DNA of 64,000 bases from Raphanus sativus (GCF_000801105.2 NC_079514.1:7626001-7690000); one strand, 5' to 3'. Shown: positions 23,402 to 36,056, counted from the stretch's first letter. Notes: generated by a model not told the origin, from the sequence alone. Numbers and translations are program-made.

Positions 23402-25151
23402 CTGAAGAACGGACTCGCCTAACTTCATTTCTTGGTGATTCTCTTAGTCAAAAGAATGTGCTTCTGTATAGTAGGTATTTTCTCTTCTTTTGCTGGCAAA
23501 TCTGTTATGGAATGCCAAAGTATGATTGTCGATTTTATATGCTAAGTTGCAGTTCCTTTAGCGTCTTTGGATGATATCGTGTCTAAAGAATCTGACCTAA
23601 CAAACAACAAGGCTTCTTAATGTTGTTATGTCTTCAGTAATTAATATTCTTGATTTGCCTATTGTCTTGAAGGATTGATTTAGCCCCTCAAGTTATAAGC
23701 TCTTTTTGGATGGATCTACCGTTAAATCTCAAAAACCAACTCTTTGTTTGGTTCTTGCTCTGTTTCTTTTTGGTTAATAAGTTATGTATAAGACATATAC
23801 ACAATCAACAAATCTTCTCCCTTTCCTGAAATTGTTAAATGGGTTTGTCCTCTATCCTTGTGTGTTTTATAATGCCGCTTGAACAAAGTTTCAAGCGATC
23901 ATGCTGTTATGTTGTAAAGCAGACAACTTTTATAATAAAGTATCAATTTCTTTTGCTGATTGGCAATGTTTTTGGATCAAGAGATTGGTGAGTTCTCTTC
24001 TTCTCTGTTTGGTAAATGCCTAAATGGTAATACAACTATTAGGACTCTTCTTCTCGTTGTTTTGCTACTACCGTTGTGTCACCTTATGGTACTAGTACTA
24101 GTCTACCTGTCTAAGTAATTTCTTGGAACATGTTCGCAGATTAACCACATGAAATGTATATAACTTATGGAAATAAGAAGTAACCTCATGTATAAACTAG
24201 CGTTTAGATTAATTTAATCGTCAAGCTTATAACTTTCATTTTAAGTCGTTGTTAATTTAGTTTAAATTAAATATGTAACGATGCATTCGTAAGTATTTTA
24301 AAGTTCACCAAACCTTTAACATAGGGTTGCTCTTTAAGATGCCGGAGGGCGGAGACCAACTTTATTTCTGTCCTAATACAAAACAGACTTGTCCAGTCTA
24401 CTACAGAAATTTGAAACATATTCGTATAAAACGTATGGCGATAGACAAAATGATTATGGCTACAGTTAAAATGGTCCGCAAATAGAGTTTTATGCAACCA
24501 ACAACCAGTTTCTAATAAGGAAAAATACAATAAATTTATTTTACCAAAAAAATACAATAATTTTTATTAACTATATATATGATTAATTTTGAAAAGGCTA
24601 CATAATTTTTTTTGAGAAGGGAAACAATAAACAACTCCACCAACAAATACAATTTCACATCCTTTCCATTTCTACATTTGTTGAACAATATATTATTCTA
24701 TACACACTTGTGGAGAAATGACTGAAGGGCTTTTGAATTGTGAAACAGCCTTTGAATCTGTACAACTAAGTCTACTATTATCATACTAATTGTGATTTAA
24801 TCACCAGACACCGCATGTAGAATTTTCACAATTAACTAATTTGAGGCTTCATTTCAATACTTGTCTGATGATGATGACTGAAGTGCCTATACAAGTAGTA
24901 ACAAACTATAGTTTTATGTGAATTAAACGAAGAAAAATGTTTCACAAATAACAGAAGGACGCGTGTCTCTTAGCTACTGCATTTTTGTCGTTTTACACTG
25001 ACAAAAAATCTTCCCTCCTTGGCGTTGCCTTCCTCCCATAAAGATCCCCATAAAGTAAAAGTCGTAAAAGCAAAAAAAAAAAAAACTCAGAGAGATAGAG
25101 AGAAGAAACCCTAAGAGTAGCTTACAGCTTACAAACTCCTTCTGCTGAATC
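23402..25151. other. Intergenic; 5' flank of HSP20-like gene 1
   Basis: No supported gene. One candidate microinsertion lies at 24534-24547. Near 24959-24967 there is an ACGCGTGTC box at a position (about -190 from the ATG) equivalent to the ACACGTGTC boxes of HSP20-like genes 2 and 3. A leader rich in AGAGA runs from ~25085 to the ATG. Confidence 0.45.
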
Positions 25152-26234
25152 ATGGCCGCCGTCCCTCTAACTCCCCTCCCTCAGTCTCCCGATCTCGGTA
25201 AGACCCAAACCAAACTCAGTTCACATTGAGTTTCTCCCTTAGTACTACTCATCACAAGGTTTATTTAATGTTTGTTTTTGTTGTTGAGCAGAAGGGTTTT
25301 CAAACCCGTTTCTGTTGACTGGGCCGAAAGGGTTTGAGGAGTTCATTACGTTTCCTGGGAACGATGATACTTTCGTGAGGCTTGACCTTCCCGGCGTCCC
25401 AGAAGAGTGTGTGAGGGTTGTCCTCAGCAGGTCGAAGAAAGCTGTGATCGTCTACGGAGAAGCACACAAGGTCCACTCACACGACTCCTCTCCCCGGAGT
25501 TACCTCAACATCATCAGAACCATCTGCACTTGCTGTGACTTCTCCAGTTTCACCTACCAAATGGCCGACGGCGTTATCAGACTTCTCCTCTCCAAGACTA
25601 GCACCGATCCCTCCTGCATCCGTACGTCACAACTCTACCCTTTCTATTTTACTATATATTCTGTTTTTTTTTAAATAAAATTAATTATTTTCGGCTTGTA
25701 TTTGTCGTTTATTACAGCGGTTCTTGATGTCTGTTACGGAGAAGGTATTATTAATTTATTACGTAGACTAGATGATCATTGCTTCTCTATAAGTCCTTTG
25801 AAAATGTGTTTACTCTTCTCTCCATCTGATCTCGTAGGGTATCCCTGGCGATAGCACTGATGACATTGGTAGTATTCACATCATTAATTGTGTGTTTTAT
25901 ATCAAATTAAATGATTTTTAAAAAAATATTAAATTATTAATTTGTTGTTATGATTTGGGGAGCAGGTAAGGTGTACGAGTCGAAGCAGCTCGAAAACGGC
26001 AGTCTCTACGTGCGTTTAGACATGCCTGGCGTTCCTAGAGACAACTTTGCCGTCACTGTCGCTAACGGGAGAGTGAAGGTGACTGGTCAAGCTCCTTCCG
26101 TTAGCTACGACTCAGATGGTCGGTTCTACTCTGCTGGCGTGGCTATGCTCTCCGCTCCTGTCAACATTCCTAGCCGTCGGATCAAAACCATCGCCAAGAA
26201 CGGTGTGATTCGCCTCCTCATCCCTCCTCTTTGA
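25152..26234 (+). CDS. Two-domain HSP20-like (alpha-crystallin-like) protein, gene 1
   Basis: In-frame exons are 25152-25197, 25292-25621, 25718-25744 and 25966-26234, coding 223 residues. The first domain (about residues 20-120) has FVRLDLPGVPEE and GVIRLLLSK, matching the start and last strands of an alpha-crystallin domain, with an inserted C-x-C-C (ICTCCDF). The second (about 135-223) has LYVRLDMPGVPRDNF, VTGQAP and NGVIRLLIPPL. Small HSPs normally act as oligomeric holdases. These proteins lack the C-terminal I-x-I tail, so chaperone function is inferred only from fold. A 31-nt candidate microexon at 25838-25868 would shift the frame to a stop and is left out. Homologous to the Arabidopsis At4g16540-16560 tandem group. 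All intron phases are 1. Confidence 0.85.
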
Positions 26235-27627
26235 TTTCATGATCTATATATGTTTCTAGACCATTTTGTTGGGATTAAGCGCTTTTGATGTTTTTAATTT
26301 CGACTACTTTTGGATATGTTGCAAAAAGAGACATTACTTTATTTTGTGTAACGTCCTACCCTCTTTATATTTGCATGAGTCTCTTTAAGTAAGTAGATTA
26401 GCTATCATTCAGGTGAACAAAAAAAAAGATTAGCCATCATTTAAATGCAGAACTCTTTGGAACAATATCTCTGCATCAAGCCTTTTTTGTCAGCTTTGCG
26501 ATTTAGCCACCGCCTGCATAAGTTTTCACAGCATTCAGTTTTCAGCTACCAAATATGTTGTCTAATTATATTATTATCACCCACAGTTCTAACTTCAATG
26601 CTACCATCAAATGAACAAACAGCCTGTAATGCTTCTTTATAGTTCAAAATAAAGGGAGTGTTTGTTGTTATGATTTTGTGAAACAAATTATATTATTTCT
26701 ATCCCGCTAAACCCAATATATACATGCAAGATAAAAAGATAAACGCAATTTATTTTATTGGAAACCAGTAAGTTATTTTAATCCCATCCGGATTACTGAA
26801 ATTAATTATATCGTGTACAATACTATGATATAAGACAGTTGCCTCATATTTGTACATTAGTAATCATTTGACACCACTGAAATTGTTACATTATACATGG
26901 GGTAAATGAAAGTTATTTAAAGACCTGAATATATGACTATTAGTCTATTCGAGCAAAATTATGTTATCAGTTAGCCCAAAAAATAGTAAAGTGGGAGCTT
27001 AGACGAAATTACTTATAATTTGGGCACAGATGGTAAAAAATTGGTGGAATGGTGGAAGTGAGTACATTTATGTGTATGTACAAACGCTGTTAAGAACAAT
27101 ATGAATATTCTTTTTTTTTTTGCAACACATATGAATATTCTTATAAAACAAACACAAACGGTGTCTTTATATGTGTGCCTGAAAGCGCATGCAGTTACGA
27201 GGTCTACAATAGAGCTGAAAACTAGTCGACAAAATAAAGCTGAAACCTTACTAATTTTAGCCAAAGACCAACTTTTTTACCTGTCTAAATAAAAACTCTG
27301 ACCTTTCACCAGTGTACGAACTGTTGAAAATTTTAAAACTATACGTATATAAATAAGTATAGTAATAATATTTTACTGGCTTACTGCAGGTAATTAAATT
27401 TTCTTTTTAAAAAACATTGAAACTGTGGACAAATGCAAAAAGAACACGTGTCACAACGGGGATTCTTTGTCTTTTTTTTACCTGACAACCTCCATACCTC
27501 TCTCTCTTTCGTTTAAAGGTTTCCTCTGGTAAAATCTCACAAACCTCTTAAATCATAAAGAGAAAGCGAGAGTGAGAGAAATCTTTTGAAAAAAAAAAAC
27601 TAAAACCCTAAAACCTCCGCGTAATCA
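26235..27627. other. Intergenic between HSP20-like genes 1 and 2
   Basis: No gene seen. Microinsertions with direct repeats are at 26410-26426 (CAGGTGAAC plus A-run) and 27113-27128 (T-run plus GCAACAC). A CACGTG G-box in ACACGTGTC lies at 27445-27450, about 180 bases before the gene 2 ATG. Confidence 0.5.
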
Positions 27628-29356
27628 ATGCCGGTCATGAACATCGGTCCCGTCCCTCAATCTCATGGTGTTATATCCTTGATTTATTCATCAGTTCTTC
27701 AAATCTTTAAAGTCGATATCATATAATAAAATCTTTTTTTGTGTGGGCAGATGGGTTTTACGCAACGAATAATCCGTATCAGGTGAACGGGCCGAAAGGG
27801 TTTACTGAGTTCAAGCTCATGGAAGAGAACGAGGATCTGTACGCGAGGCTCGATTTCCCTGGAGTAACCAAAGAAAGTGTGAGAATCCTAGTGGAGCCAA
27901 TGAAGAAGGCTGTTTTTGTGTTCGGAGACGCACCGAAAGAGTTCAGACACGATTCTTCTCACCGCAAATACGGAGCCGCCACGGGACTTATCTGCGATTG
28001 TTGTGAGATCAGTAACATTCGGTGTTATGTTGGAGATGGTGTCGTCAGGCTCGTTCTCTCCAAGAAGAAGATCAATCGTCATGTCCCTTCCTCCTGTTCT
28101 TGTAAACTAATTTCTCGAATTAAAGCAATAAAAAAGATTTTTTTTTTAGTTTTATATATTTTTTATTTATGGAATATTGATATTTGACATTTTGTTTGTG
28201 TTTTGTCTCTTTCAGTTGGAGGTGCCACATTGCCTAATGTTCCTTTCCTTGGTATTGTCTCTTCGCGTTTAATTTCGAATCATTACATGATTTATTTTTC
28301 TTGTTTTCGTTTACCCGTTTTGAATGTTAAAGCTTTTTTGGTTCTTTTGACAGGTCACATAATTCATGGGTATAACCCAGAAGGTATTGGATTTTTTAAG
28401 CATTAGTATTTTCTTATTCTTTCAATGCATATCATATAGTATCCTGACATTTTTTTTATGGGATGTGTGTTGTTGATTCTATTGTCGCAGTTGCAGGCGG
28501 CCATCCCCTTGGTACGTTTATACGTATTAAAGTTTGACTTACTCTTTCACATTTTCTTTCCTTATGACTTGTGTTTTTAAATAATATACTTTTGCTCTTT
28601 AATTTGGCAGCTCATCTTCGTGGACATAACCCAGAAGGTATTTATTTCATTTGATTTGATTATTAATTAAGCCATAAGGTTGTCAAAAAAAAAAAAATTA
28701 AGCCATAAGATAACTTCACAAAACCCTCAGGCGTTAATTAACTAACTTCAATAATATGAATATTTCGCAGGTCGCCTTGGCACTAACCCTCTTGGTATGT
28801 ATGTACTTAAAATTAAATAATGGCTCTATTGTGACACAACTTACAGTTTATAAATTGAGGTCATTGTAGTATTAGGCGCATGTGTATTTCACATTATTCA
28901 TGCATGTTCTTTTCTCGTATGTTGTATGTAGTATATCAATTAGTTACACTATTGAACAAATAATTAATTAAGGACGTAAGTGTATAATATTGTTCGATGT
29001 TAATTATGTAATGTGATTTAATGTTTTGGACAGATCCGGCGTTTACAGGTCCGGTCACACTACCCCACCCTTCAGTGTTGGAGGGATCCACGAGTGCGTA
29101 CGAATCAAAGCATCTCCCAAACGGCGGTCTCTTCCTGCGTATTGACATGCCCGGCGTCCCCAGCGATCGTTTCACGGCGACGATGGAAAGTGACGGTGGC
29201 ATCACTGTCAGCGGACAAGCTCCTACATCTATGCATGATTCGAGTGGGCGTGAGTACAGAGGCAAGGTCGCCGTCGTTCCTCTAGGGTATGACAACCGTC
29301 GGATCAAAGTAATCGCCAAACATGGTGTCATCCGCCTTATTATCCCCTCTTCCTAA
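27628..29356 (+). CDS. Two-domain HSP20-like protein with five linker microexons, gene 2
   Basis: Eight exons in frame give 283 residues: 27628-27667, 27751-28101, 28216-28251, 28354-28383, 28491-28511, 28611-28637, 28771-28794, 29034-29356. Exon 2 encodes the first HSP20-like domain (LYARLDFPGVTKE; ICDCCEIS; GVVRLVLSK). The last exon encodes the second (FLRIDMPGVPSDRF; VSGQAP; HGVIRLIIPSS). Between them five microexons of 36, 30, 21, 27 and 24 nt, all phase 1-1, encode a Gly/Pro/His-rich linker with GHxxHGYNPEG-like repeats. Each microexon can be gained or lost without changing frame. The gene is intact and tandem with genes 1 and 3. A G-box-containing promoter is shared with gene 3. Biochemical role unknown; the family is often labelled HSP20-like or putative 57-kDa heat shock protein. 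Confidence 0.88.
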
Positions 29357-29907
29357 TTTTATCACCATCTTTAATTCATGCTTTATATATGATGGACCTT
29401 ATTATATTTAGTCAATGGACTATCCTTCATGTTTGTTTTGGTTTTTGAATATTTTAAGACCAATATTGATATATTAACGTATAAGATGTTCAATCAAATT
29501 AACGTGTATGTCTATCATGATTCTACCCATCACACGTATTAATTAGGTGATTAACCAAAAGATACACACATGATTTCACGAGGTAGACTCGTACATATAT
29601 AGTAAAACTTCATCATACACTCTTCCTCTACTTAATAATTACAAAAAAATAAAAGAAAAAAAGTTTCACAAATGGGGAGACGACGCGCGTTTAATTCTGA
29701 TGCATTACGAAGTCGCAAATGGAAAGAAGACACGTGTCCCCGGTTGCTTGTCGGTTTTGTTTGACAGCTCAGTGCCTTGTCTTTGTTCGTTGCCTTCTCT
29801 TTTCCTCTGAACATAAAAAGGTAGAAAAACAGTGAGAGAGGAGAAACCCTAAAGAACACCTTAGAAATCTGAAACCTCACAGAAAACATCTCTCTCGTCG
29901 TTGAATA
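29357..29907. promoter_or_regulatory. Promoter region of HSP20-like gene 3
   Basis: No gene. A CACGTG G-box within GACACGTGTCC is at 29731-29736, about 175 bases upstream of the ATG at 29908, with a purine-rich leader (GAGAGAGGAGAAACCC) after ~29830. The same box and spacing occur in gene 2, suggesting shared bZIP/bHLH control (inference). Confidence 0.5.
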
Positions 29908-31202
29908 ATGGTGGTCCCTCTTACCGTTGCTCCTCCATCTAGCGGTAAAGATCTTCTCAACCATCCCCTAATCTCATTCATATTTTTCACTTTTACTTTA
30001 CTATTTCTCAGGTTTTTTTTTATGTCTGTTTTGTTGGGTGTGGAGCAGATGGGTTTTACGCTGTTAACAACCCGTTTCTGGTAAGTGGACCAAAAGGGTT
30101 CACAGAGTTCAAGATGCTTGAGAACGAGGACATGTTCATCCGGATTGACTTCCCCGGTGTTCCACAAGACAGCATAAAGGTTAGGATCGACCCGACCAAG
30201 AAAGCTGTGTCTATCGACGCCGTCGCACCGAAAGAGCACAAACATGACTCTTCTGCTCGGATCTACGGCTCCACTACTGGTCTCGTCTGTAGATGCTGCG
30301 AGATCTCCGGCATGGTCTCACACATGTCGGACGGTGTTCTCAGGCTTCACCTCTCCAAGACCCACGCCCCATCACCAAGCCCTTCATGCATCTGTATATT
30401 ACTTTCAAACTAATCCCTTTTTGGTTTATTTAAATCTACATATTATAAAAATCTATATATTGATAAAAAAAATTCAATTTATTTTCTACAGCGTTTCTTG
30501 GTGGCCCAGACCGAGAAGGTAACTTTCACCACATTTTCCTTAATTATCTTTGATTATTTTCTTTCATACAATTAATTCTCTGATTAATTTGTTTTTTAAA
30601 ATTGATTATCTTAATTTTTTTTTTCTAAAAGTTTTTCTCACAACTTTTGAATATATTCTTATACCCAAAAATTGATTATTACTTTTGTCTCTATTTTATG
30701 GTCAAAGATCGCTGTAGCACGGGTCCTCACAAGTTTCCTCACGGCACGGATCCCCATGGTATTTATATTTGTTCTTTTTCTGCAAGCTTATGTTATGTTA
30801 TCCAAATTATTATGAGAGAGGCATCAATAAACCGTATGTGTAATTAATTTAATGAGTATGGTTTGTGTAAGCGCAGACCCGGCATTAACCGGTCCGTTAC
30901 TGGAGCGACACCCATGCGTGAACATAGGCTCGGATATGGCCTATGAGTGGAAGATTCTCCCAAACGGCGGCTTATACGTGCGTGTAGACATGCCGGGTGT
31001 TCCCAAAGACAGGTTTACCGTCTCCGTCGTGAATGGGAGAGTGACGGTGACTGGTGATGCTCCTGCCGTTAGCCTTGACTATGGTGGCCGGTTCTACTCC
31101 GGTGAGGTGGCTACGCTCGACAGCAATGTTAGCATTCCTGGCCGTAAGATCAAGACCATTGCCAAGAACGGTGTGATCCGTTTGATCATCCCTCCCATCT
31201 GA
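29908..31202 (+). CDS. Two-domain HSP20-like protein, gene 3
   Basis: Five exons in frame give 261 residues: 29908-29944, 30049-30393, 30492-30518, 30708-30758, 30877-31202. The first domain includes MFIRIDFPGVPQDS, the C-x-C-C insertion LVCRCCEIS and GVLRLHLSK. The linker comes from microexons of 27 and 51 nt (SFLGGPDREG and a His/Pro/Gly-rich piece ending DPHG). The second domain includes LYVRVDMPGVPKDRF, VTGDAP and NGVIRLIIPPI. All introns are phase 1. It is intact and is the closest match in layout to the disrupted gene 4, whose remaining microexon corresponds to the 51-nt one here. A cytosolic chaperone-like role is inferred from fold only. Confidence 0.88.
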
Positions 31203-32713
31203 TTTTAGTGATGAAACCATGCTTGCTTCTGATTCCTAGTTTAGTCTTGTGGACTTCTTCTTGGAAGGTTATGTCGTTATTTTGAGGGTACTTTATGTCG
31301 TTTCATGTTTTTGATCAACTCTGGATATGTTCCTTGACTAAAAACATACTTTTATCTATTTTTGAAAACTTTTAGTCTTACAGCTTTGTGAATATATCTT
31401 AAAATTAATTAACCACATGGCTGGCAGCCTTTGATCTGCAACCAAATGTACGTTCTCTAATATTGGTAACTAAACTACAAGGACATCGTTGTATTTAAAT
31501 TCAAACGACAAATTATAAGCTTTTCAAATTGATTCATGAGAGTTTCACAGCAATGAAGTTTTCAAATGCATCTATATTGGGTTGTTATGTGATAAAAAAA
31601 AAAATCCCATGTATCATCCAACTTTCTCGACAATCAGGAAATTCACTCTGTTTTTACTCTTTACTGATCTTGTTTTATATGACACAATTCCATTGTGGCT
31701 AGTAGGTTTCAATACGGTAGAGACAAACATTGGACCTGTTTGACACTGACCATTTGATATGTATACTCAATCATAGTGTATGTGAAAACTCCTATCAAAT
31801 TTATGTATGAAATGTGAGATTATACTCAAATCAAAGTTTGTGAGAGAACTCTTTTCATCTGAATCTTTGGTTCCAGAATATATGTATAATACTTTTTTTC
31901 GATAATTATACCTAGTAGTGATCTTGAACAATATACTTAGTGATGTATAATAATCTGTTTGAACGGATGATATATAGTTATAAACTATATTCATTAACTA
32001 GTGATATCTATTTGTAGATTCATCAATCTGGGAACGTGCTACACAACTAATCGTTTATTAACCGATATAAAACCAAAATCGGTTTACTTGCAAAACCAAA
32101 GACAGTGATACAATAGCCTAGTGCTCATCTGGACCTCTCAATTTGGGTCCATGTAGTTTTGACTTTCGTCACTTCAAAAAAGCTGACTTTTGACGCTGGG
32201 CCAAAATAAAGGACCACTGCCATAACCGATAAGTTTGACGAACGGAAGATTTCGAAATTCAGACAGAAACTTCGAGTTCCGTTTAATTAGTAAGAATCAA
32301 CAAGGCGCGTAAGCAAGCAATAAAACAAAAGATTATGCCATAATCGTTAGGAGGATTGAAAACTACGTGAATGTTACGAACGCTTGATTGTATAGATTTA
32401 GTGATTAACATGTGCTACGTGTATGCAAGTGGGTTCAATATTAATCACGTCTTCTTCTGCTTAATGCAGGGTGATGTGCTACCCTAGCTCATAGAGTCAT
32501 AACTAAGAGACTTTGATGATTATCTGAAAGGAAACTAATACTGTATGAACCAAAACATTTGACTTTGACGTTCGATTTTTGTCCTTCGTTTAGCGACCGT
32601 ATATCAGTTTGAAGAATTCAACATTTAGAAACTCTCACAGAAACTTCCATTTCTTTTTAAATAATGAAAACAGACAGATGCTTAAGCACTCAAGACAATA
32701 TCTCAATAGAAAG
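31203..32713. promoter_or_regulatory. Intergenic and promoter of the receptor-like kinase
   Basis: No gene seen. TTGAC W-box cores occur at 32159-32163, 32190-32194, 32559-32563 and 32565-32569, the last two nearly adjacent (TTGACTTTGACG). W-box clusters are the known WRKY targets in promoters of cysteine-rich receptor-like kinases. Binding here is an inference. Confidence 0.5.
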
Positions 32714-35164
32714 ATGAAGCAGAGGAGTTCCTTACTAATCCTCTGTTTTGTTCTCATTGTTGCTTCAGTTTCAGCACAAACGTGCATACACAACGGGAGG
32801 AACTTCACACCCAACGGTACATACGATGCAAACCGCCGTCTCATCCTCTCTTCTCTTCCTTCCAATGCCGCGGCTCAAGATGGCTTCTACAGCGGTTCCA
32901 TCGGACAAGAACCTAGTCGAGTCTACGCGGCAGGGATGTGCATCCCTGGAGCAGAACCAAACGATTGTTCCGCTTGTCTAAAAGGTGCATCTGACTGGTT
33001 GGTACAAGATTGTACCAACCAGACAGACGCGTATTACTGGGCGCTTGATCCAACTCTTTGCCTTGTCCGTTACTCCAACAATTCTTTTTCAGGATCCGCA
33101 GGTTATTGGGAGATCGTACCGCAGTATTTGGTCATGAACACTGCAAATATCGACTCAAATCTAACGGAGTTCAAGAAGATATGGGAAGGATTGATACATG
33201 GTGTCATCGCTGCAGCTTCTTCTACAAGGAACAACCTATCATCTAGTAATAACCATTACAAAGCTGATGTTGCAGCTTTGACACCTTTCCAGAATATATA
33301 CGCACTGATGCAATGCACGCCAGATGTTTCTTCTGGTGATTGTGATAATTGTCTAAGACAAAGCGTGATTGACTACCAGTCCTGTTGTGGGGAGAAGACA
33401 GGAGGCTATGTTATGCGTCCAATCTGCTTTTTCCGGTGGCAGTTGTTTACATTCTCTAAGGCTTTTGGTAACATTACATTGGCTGCTCCTCCTTCTCCTC
33501 CTCCTCCTCCTCTGCTGCAACCTCAACCATCTTCTGGTGGCGACCGGGCCAAAAAGATAGACAGTGGTAAGTTGTTGCAAAGTTTTTTTTTTTTCTTTCC
33601 AAAGATTCAAAGTTCATATGGTTATGTTGTACTTCTACAGGCAGCGGAAATATCTCAATGAGAACTATTGTAGCAATAGTTGTTGTTGTTATTGCAGTTG
33701 TCTTCATCATCATTATCATCGTTGTTCTTGCTCGCGGGTTTGCTAGAAAGGGAAAATCAGACCAACAAGTTGAGTTTAATCAAAGTGAGTGGTGTTCTTT
33801 TGTTTTTGTCTGACCTCTTAGATTTTAGCATATAAAAATAGATAGTCCATGTAACTTATCAAGACTCTTTATTACAACTGTAGCTGGTATCACAAGTGTA
33901 CGCTCCCTACAATTCGATTTCAAGACAATTGAAGTTGCAACAAATAAATTTTCAGAGAGCAAAAGAATTGGCCGAGGTGGATTTGGAGATGTTTTCAAGG
34001 TAACTATTTGGTGCTTGAAAACTCTTGTATTTACTACATAGTCAAAGTAAAAAAAGTTCGTACTGTCTCATTGATGTTACTTGTAGGGTACATTACCTGA
34101 TGGAAAAGAAGTTGCAGTGAAGAGGTTGTCAAGAACATCTGAACAAGGTGAGAAAGAGTTCAAGAATGAGGTTATTGTTATCGCAAAACTTCAGCATGGA
34201 AATCTTGTTAGACTTCTCGGTTTTTCTGTCAAAGGAGAAGAAAGAATACTCGTCTACGAGTTTGTGCCCAACAAAAGTCTCAACTGTTTCCTCTCTGGTA
34301 AGAGAATAATGACTTAAGTTCAACTCTCTCAACTCTTATATTTTTAAAAAAAAAATCTCATAGTCTAATATGTGCAGACCCAATAAAGCAAGCTCAGTTA
34401 AGCTGGACAAAACGGTTCAACATAATCAGGGGAATCGCTAGAGGGATACTATATCTTCATCAAGATTCAAGGCCCAAAATTGTACATCGTGACCTCAAAG
34501 CAGATAACATATTATTGGAAGCTGATATGAACCCGAAGATTTCTGATTTTGGGACGGCAAGGATCTTTGGTATGGACCAAACTAGTTCTATCACTAGAAA
34601 GATAGTTGGAACTAAGTAAGATACTCTTATCACCCTTTATGACTTATGAACTGATTCTTATTATTAAACTTCACTATTATATATACAATTAATATTGCAG
34701 AGGTTACATGCCCCCAGAGTATATATGCGACGGGCAATTCTCAATGAAAACCGATGTGTATAGCTTCGGGGTTTTAGTTCTTGAGATTATATGTGGAAAG
34801 AAGAACATGAGCTTCTGCTCCCCGGGTCCAAATTTGGTCACATACGTGAGTACCTAAACTAGAACATTTATATTAGCTAAAACGTGCATGTAATGTAACT
34901 ATGAGTTATTTGCTTGATGATTAAATTATGTTACAGGCTTGGAGGTTGTGGAGAGAGGAGACACCATTAGAACTCGTGGATCCAACCATTTTAGATAATT
35001 TTCCAGCAGAAGAAGTGACAAGATGCATCCACATTGCACTGCTATGTGTTCAACATGAACCAACAGATCGTCCCGATGTGTCGACAATCATGTTGATGCT
35101 CACTAGTACCACCATCATTTCACATGTTCCTCAACCACCTGGATCTCTGGATGCTTCATACTAG
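32714..35164 (+). CDS. Cysteine-rich receptor-like protein kinase (DUF26 RLK)
   Basis: Seven exons join to 644 residues: 32714-33566, 33641-33784, 33884-33999, 34087-34297, 34378-34615, 34701-34845, 34937-35164. The order is signal peptide ([15 protein letters not shown]), two DUF26 domains with the CX8CX2C core ([13 protein letters not shown] and [13 protein letters not shown]), a Pro-rich juxtamembrane stretch, a transmembrane helix ([21 protein letters not shown]) and a Ser/Thr kinase. Kinase motifs are intact: [40 protein letters not shown]. It is therefore a likely active RD-type receptor kinase of stress or immune signalling. It splits the HSP20-like tandem array, and I do not recall a CRK at this place in Arabidopsis, so it may be a transposed copy. 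The ATG at 32714 is chosen over the upstream 32609 because it starts a proper signal peptide. Confidence 0.92.
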
Positions 35165-36056
35165 ATACCCCACACAATATACAATCATGGGATCCAACTC
35201 TCAAACTACCAATGATGGAACTTGATCCTCGTTCCCTTGAGAGAGACATTGGAACTTTTTTTACGTTAAACCATGTTTCAGGTATTTCAGTTAATTCAAA
35301 AGTTATGTGAGTATGAATTGTTAACTCATCACAGTTATGTACACTATTTTACTTGTCAAATACGTTTTTATCATTTGTAATTTCTACATTCTAGTTTCAG
35401 CTTTTTGTTATAAAGTCCTCCGAGAATCTTTTTTTCCTTTGTCATTTAAGAGGAAGAAAATGATGTTATAATTCATGGTAATGAAATCATATGCATGAAA
35501 CTATAATGTAAGCATATGTTATAATGAAATCATATGTTATAATGTTTTGACAATTATAGGCCCATAGAACATTTTGAATCAGATGGACTCCTTGAAGTAA
35601 TAGTTTGTCAAAGTAAGCATAGTACCCCTACCACGTCAGCCTTGCAGTGACTTCTCTACCTTTAGGCTATAAAAATCCCAAAACACAAAGAGAGGAAAGA
35701 TACACTGAGAAGAAAGAAACCTTTTAGTAGCAGATCAAAGGCAAGCTCATCATGCTTTTGTGTTTTTTTTTTAAGTATCTGTTGAATGTTTTCTTCACAA
35801 ATTTTCAAATGGGTTTAGTAATTTCTCTCAAAAAGTTCAAATCTTTCCGAATGTTTTCTCTCATATGTTTGGAAAATGGGCTTGTATAATATTTTCAATT
35901 ACATGTTAGATTTTCGTATTAAAAATGAGTTTGTGCAATATCTCAAAAAGTCTATAAATCTTTGGAGTCAATGCATATTTCATAGGTTTATGTAACCCTA
36001 ACCAGCCCTAGCTTAAAAACCATGCAGTAACTTTGGCTCCAAGCTATCGTTGAATC
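35165..36056. other. 3' flank of the kinase and promoter of HSP20-like gene 4
   Basis: No gene. TATAAAAA at 35669-35676 and a purine-rich leader probably belong to HSP20-like gene 4. The stretch 35540-35600 (ATGTTTTGACAATTATAGGCCCATA...GAATCAGATGGAC) recurs in diverged form at 47005-47060. Short imperfect tandem repeats built on ATAATGAAATCATATGTT lie at ~35475-35545. Confidence 0.45.

Noticed and set aside
23402..23620. Open sequence after the HINT4 stop (reading VPLASLDDIVSKESDL)
   Set aside because: It follows the recognised HINT4 C-terminus and stop, so it is most likely 3'UTR. No family match.
32609..32713. Upstream in-frame start for the receptor kinase
   Set aside because: It adds a basic, Asn-rich stretch before the signal peptide. 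The ATG at 32714 gives a normal secretory start.
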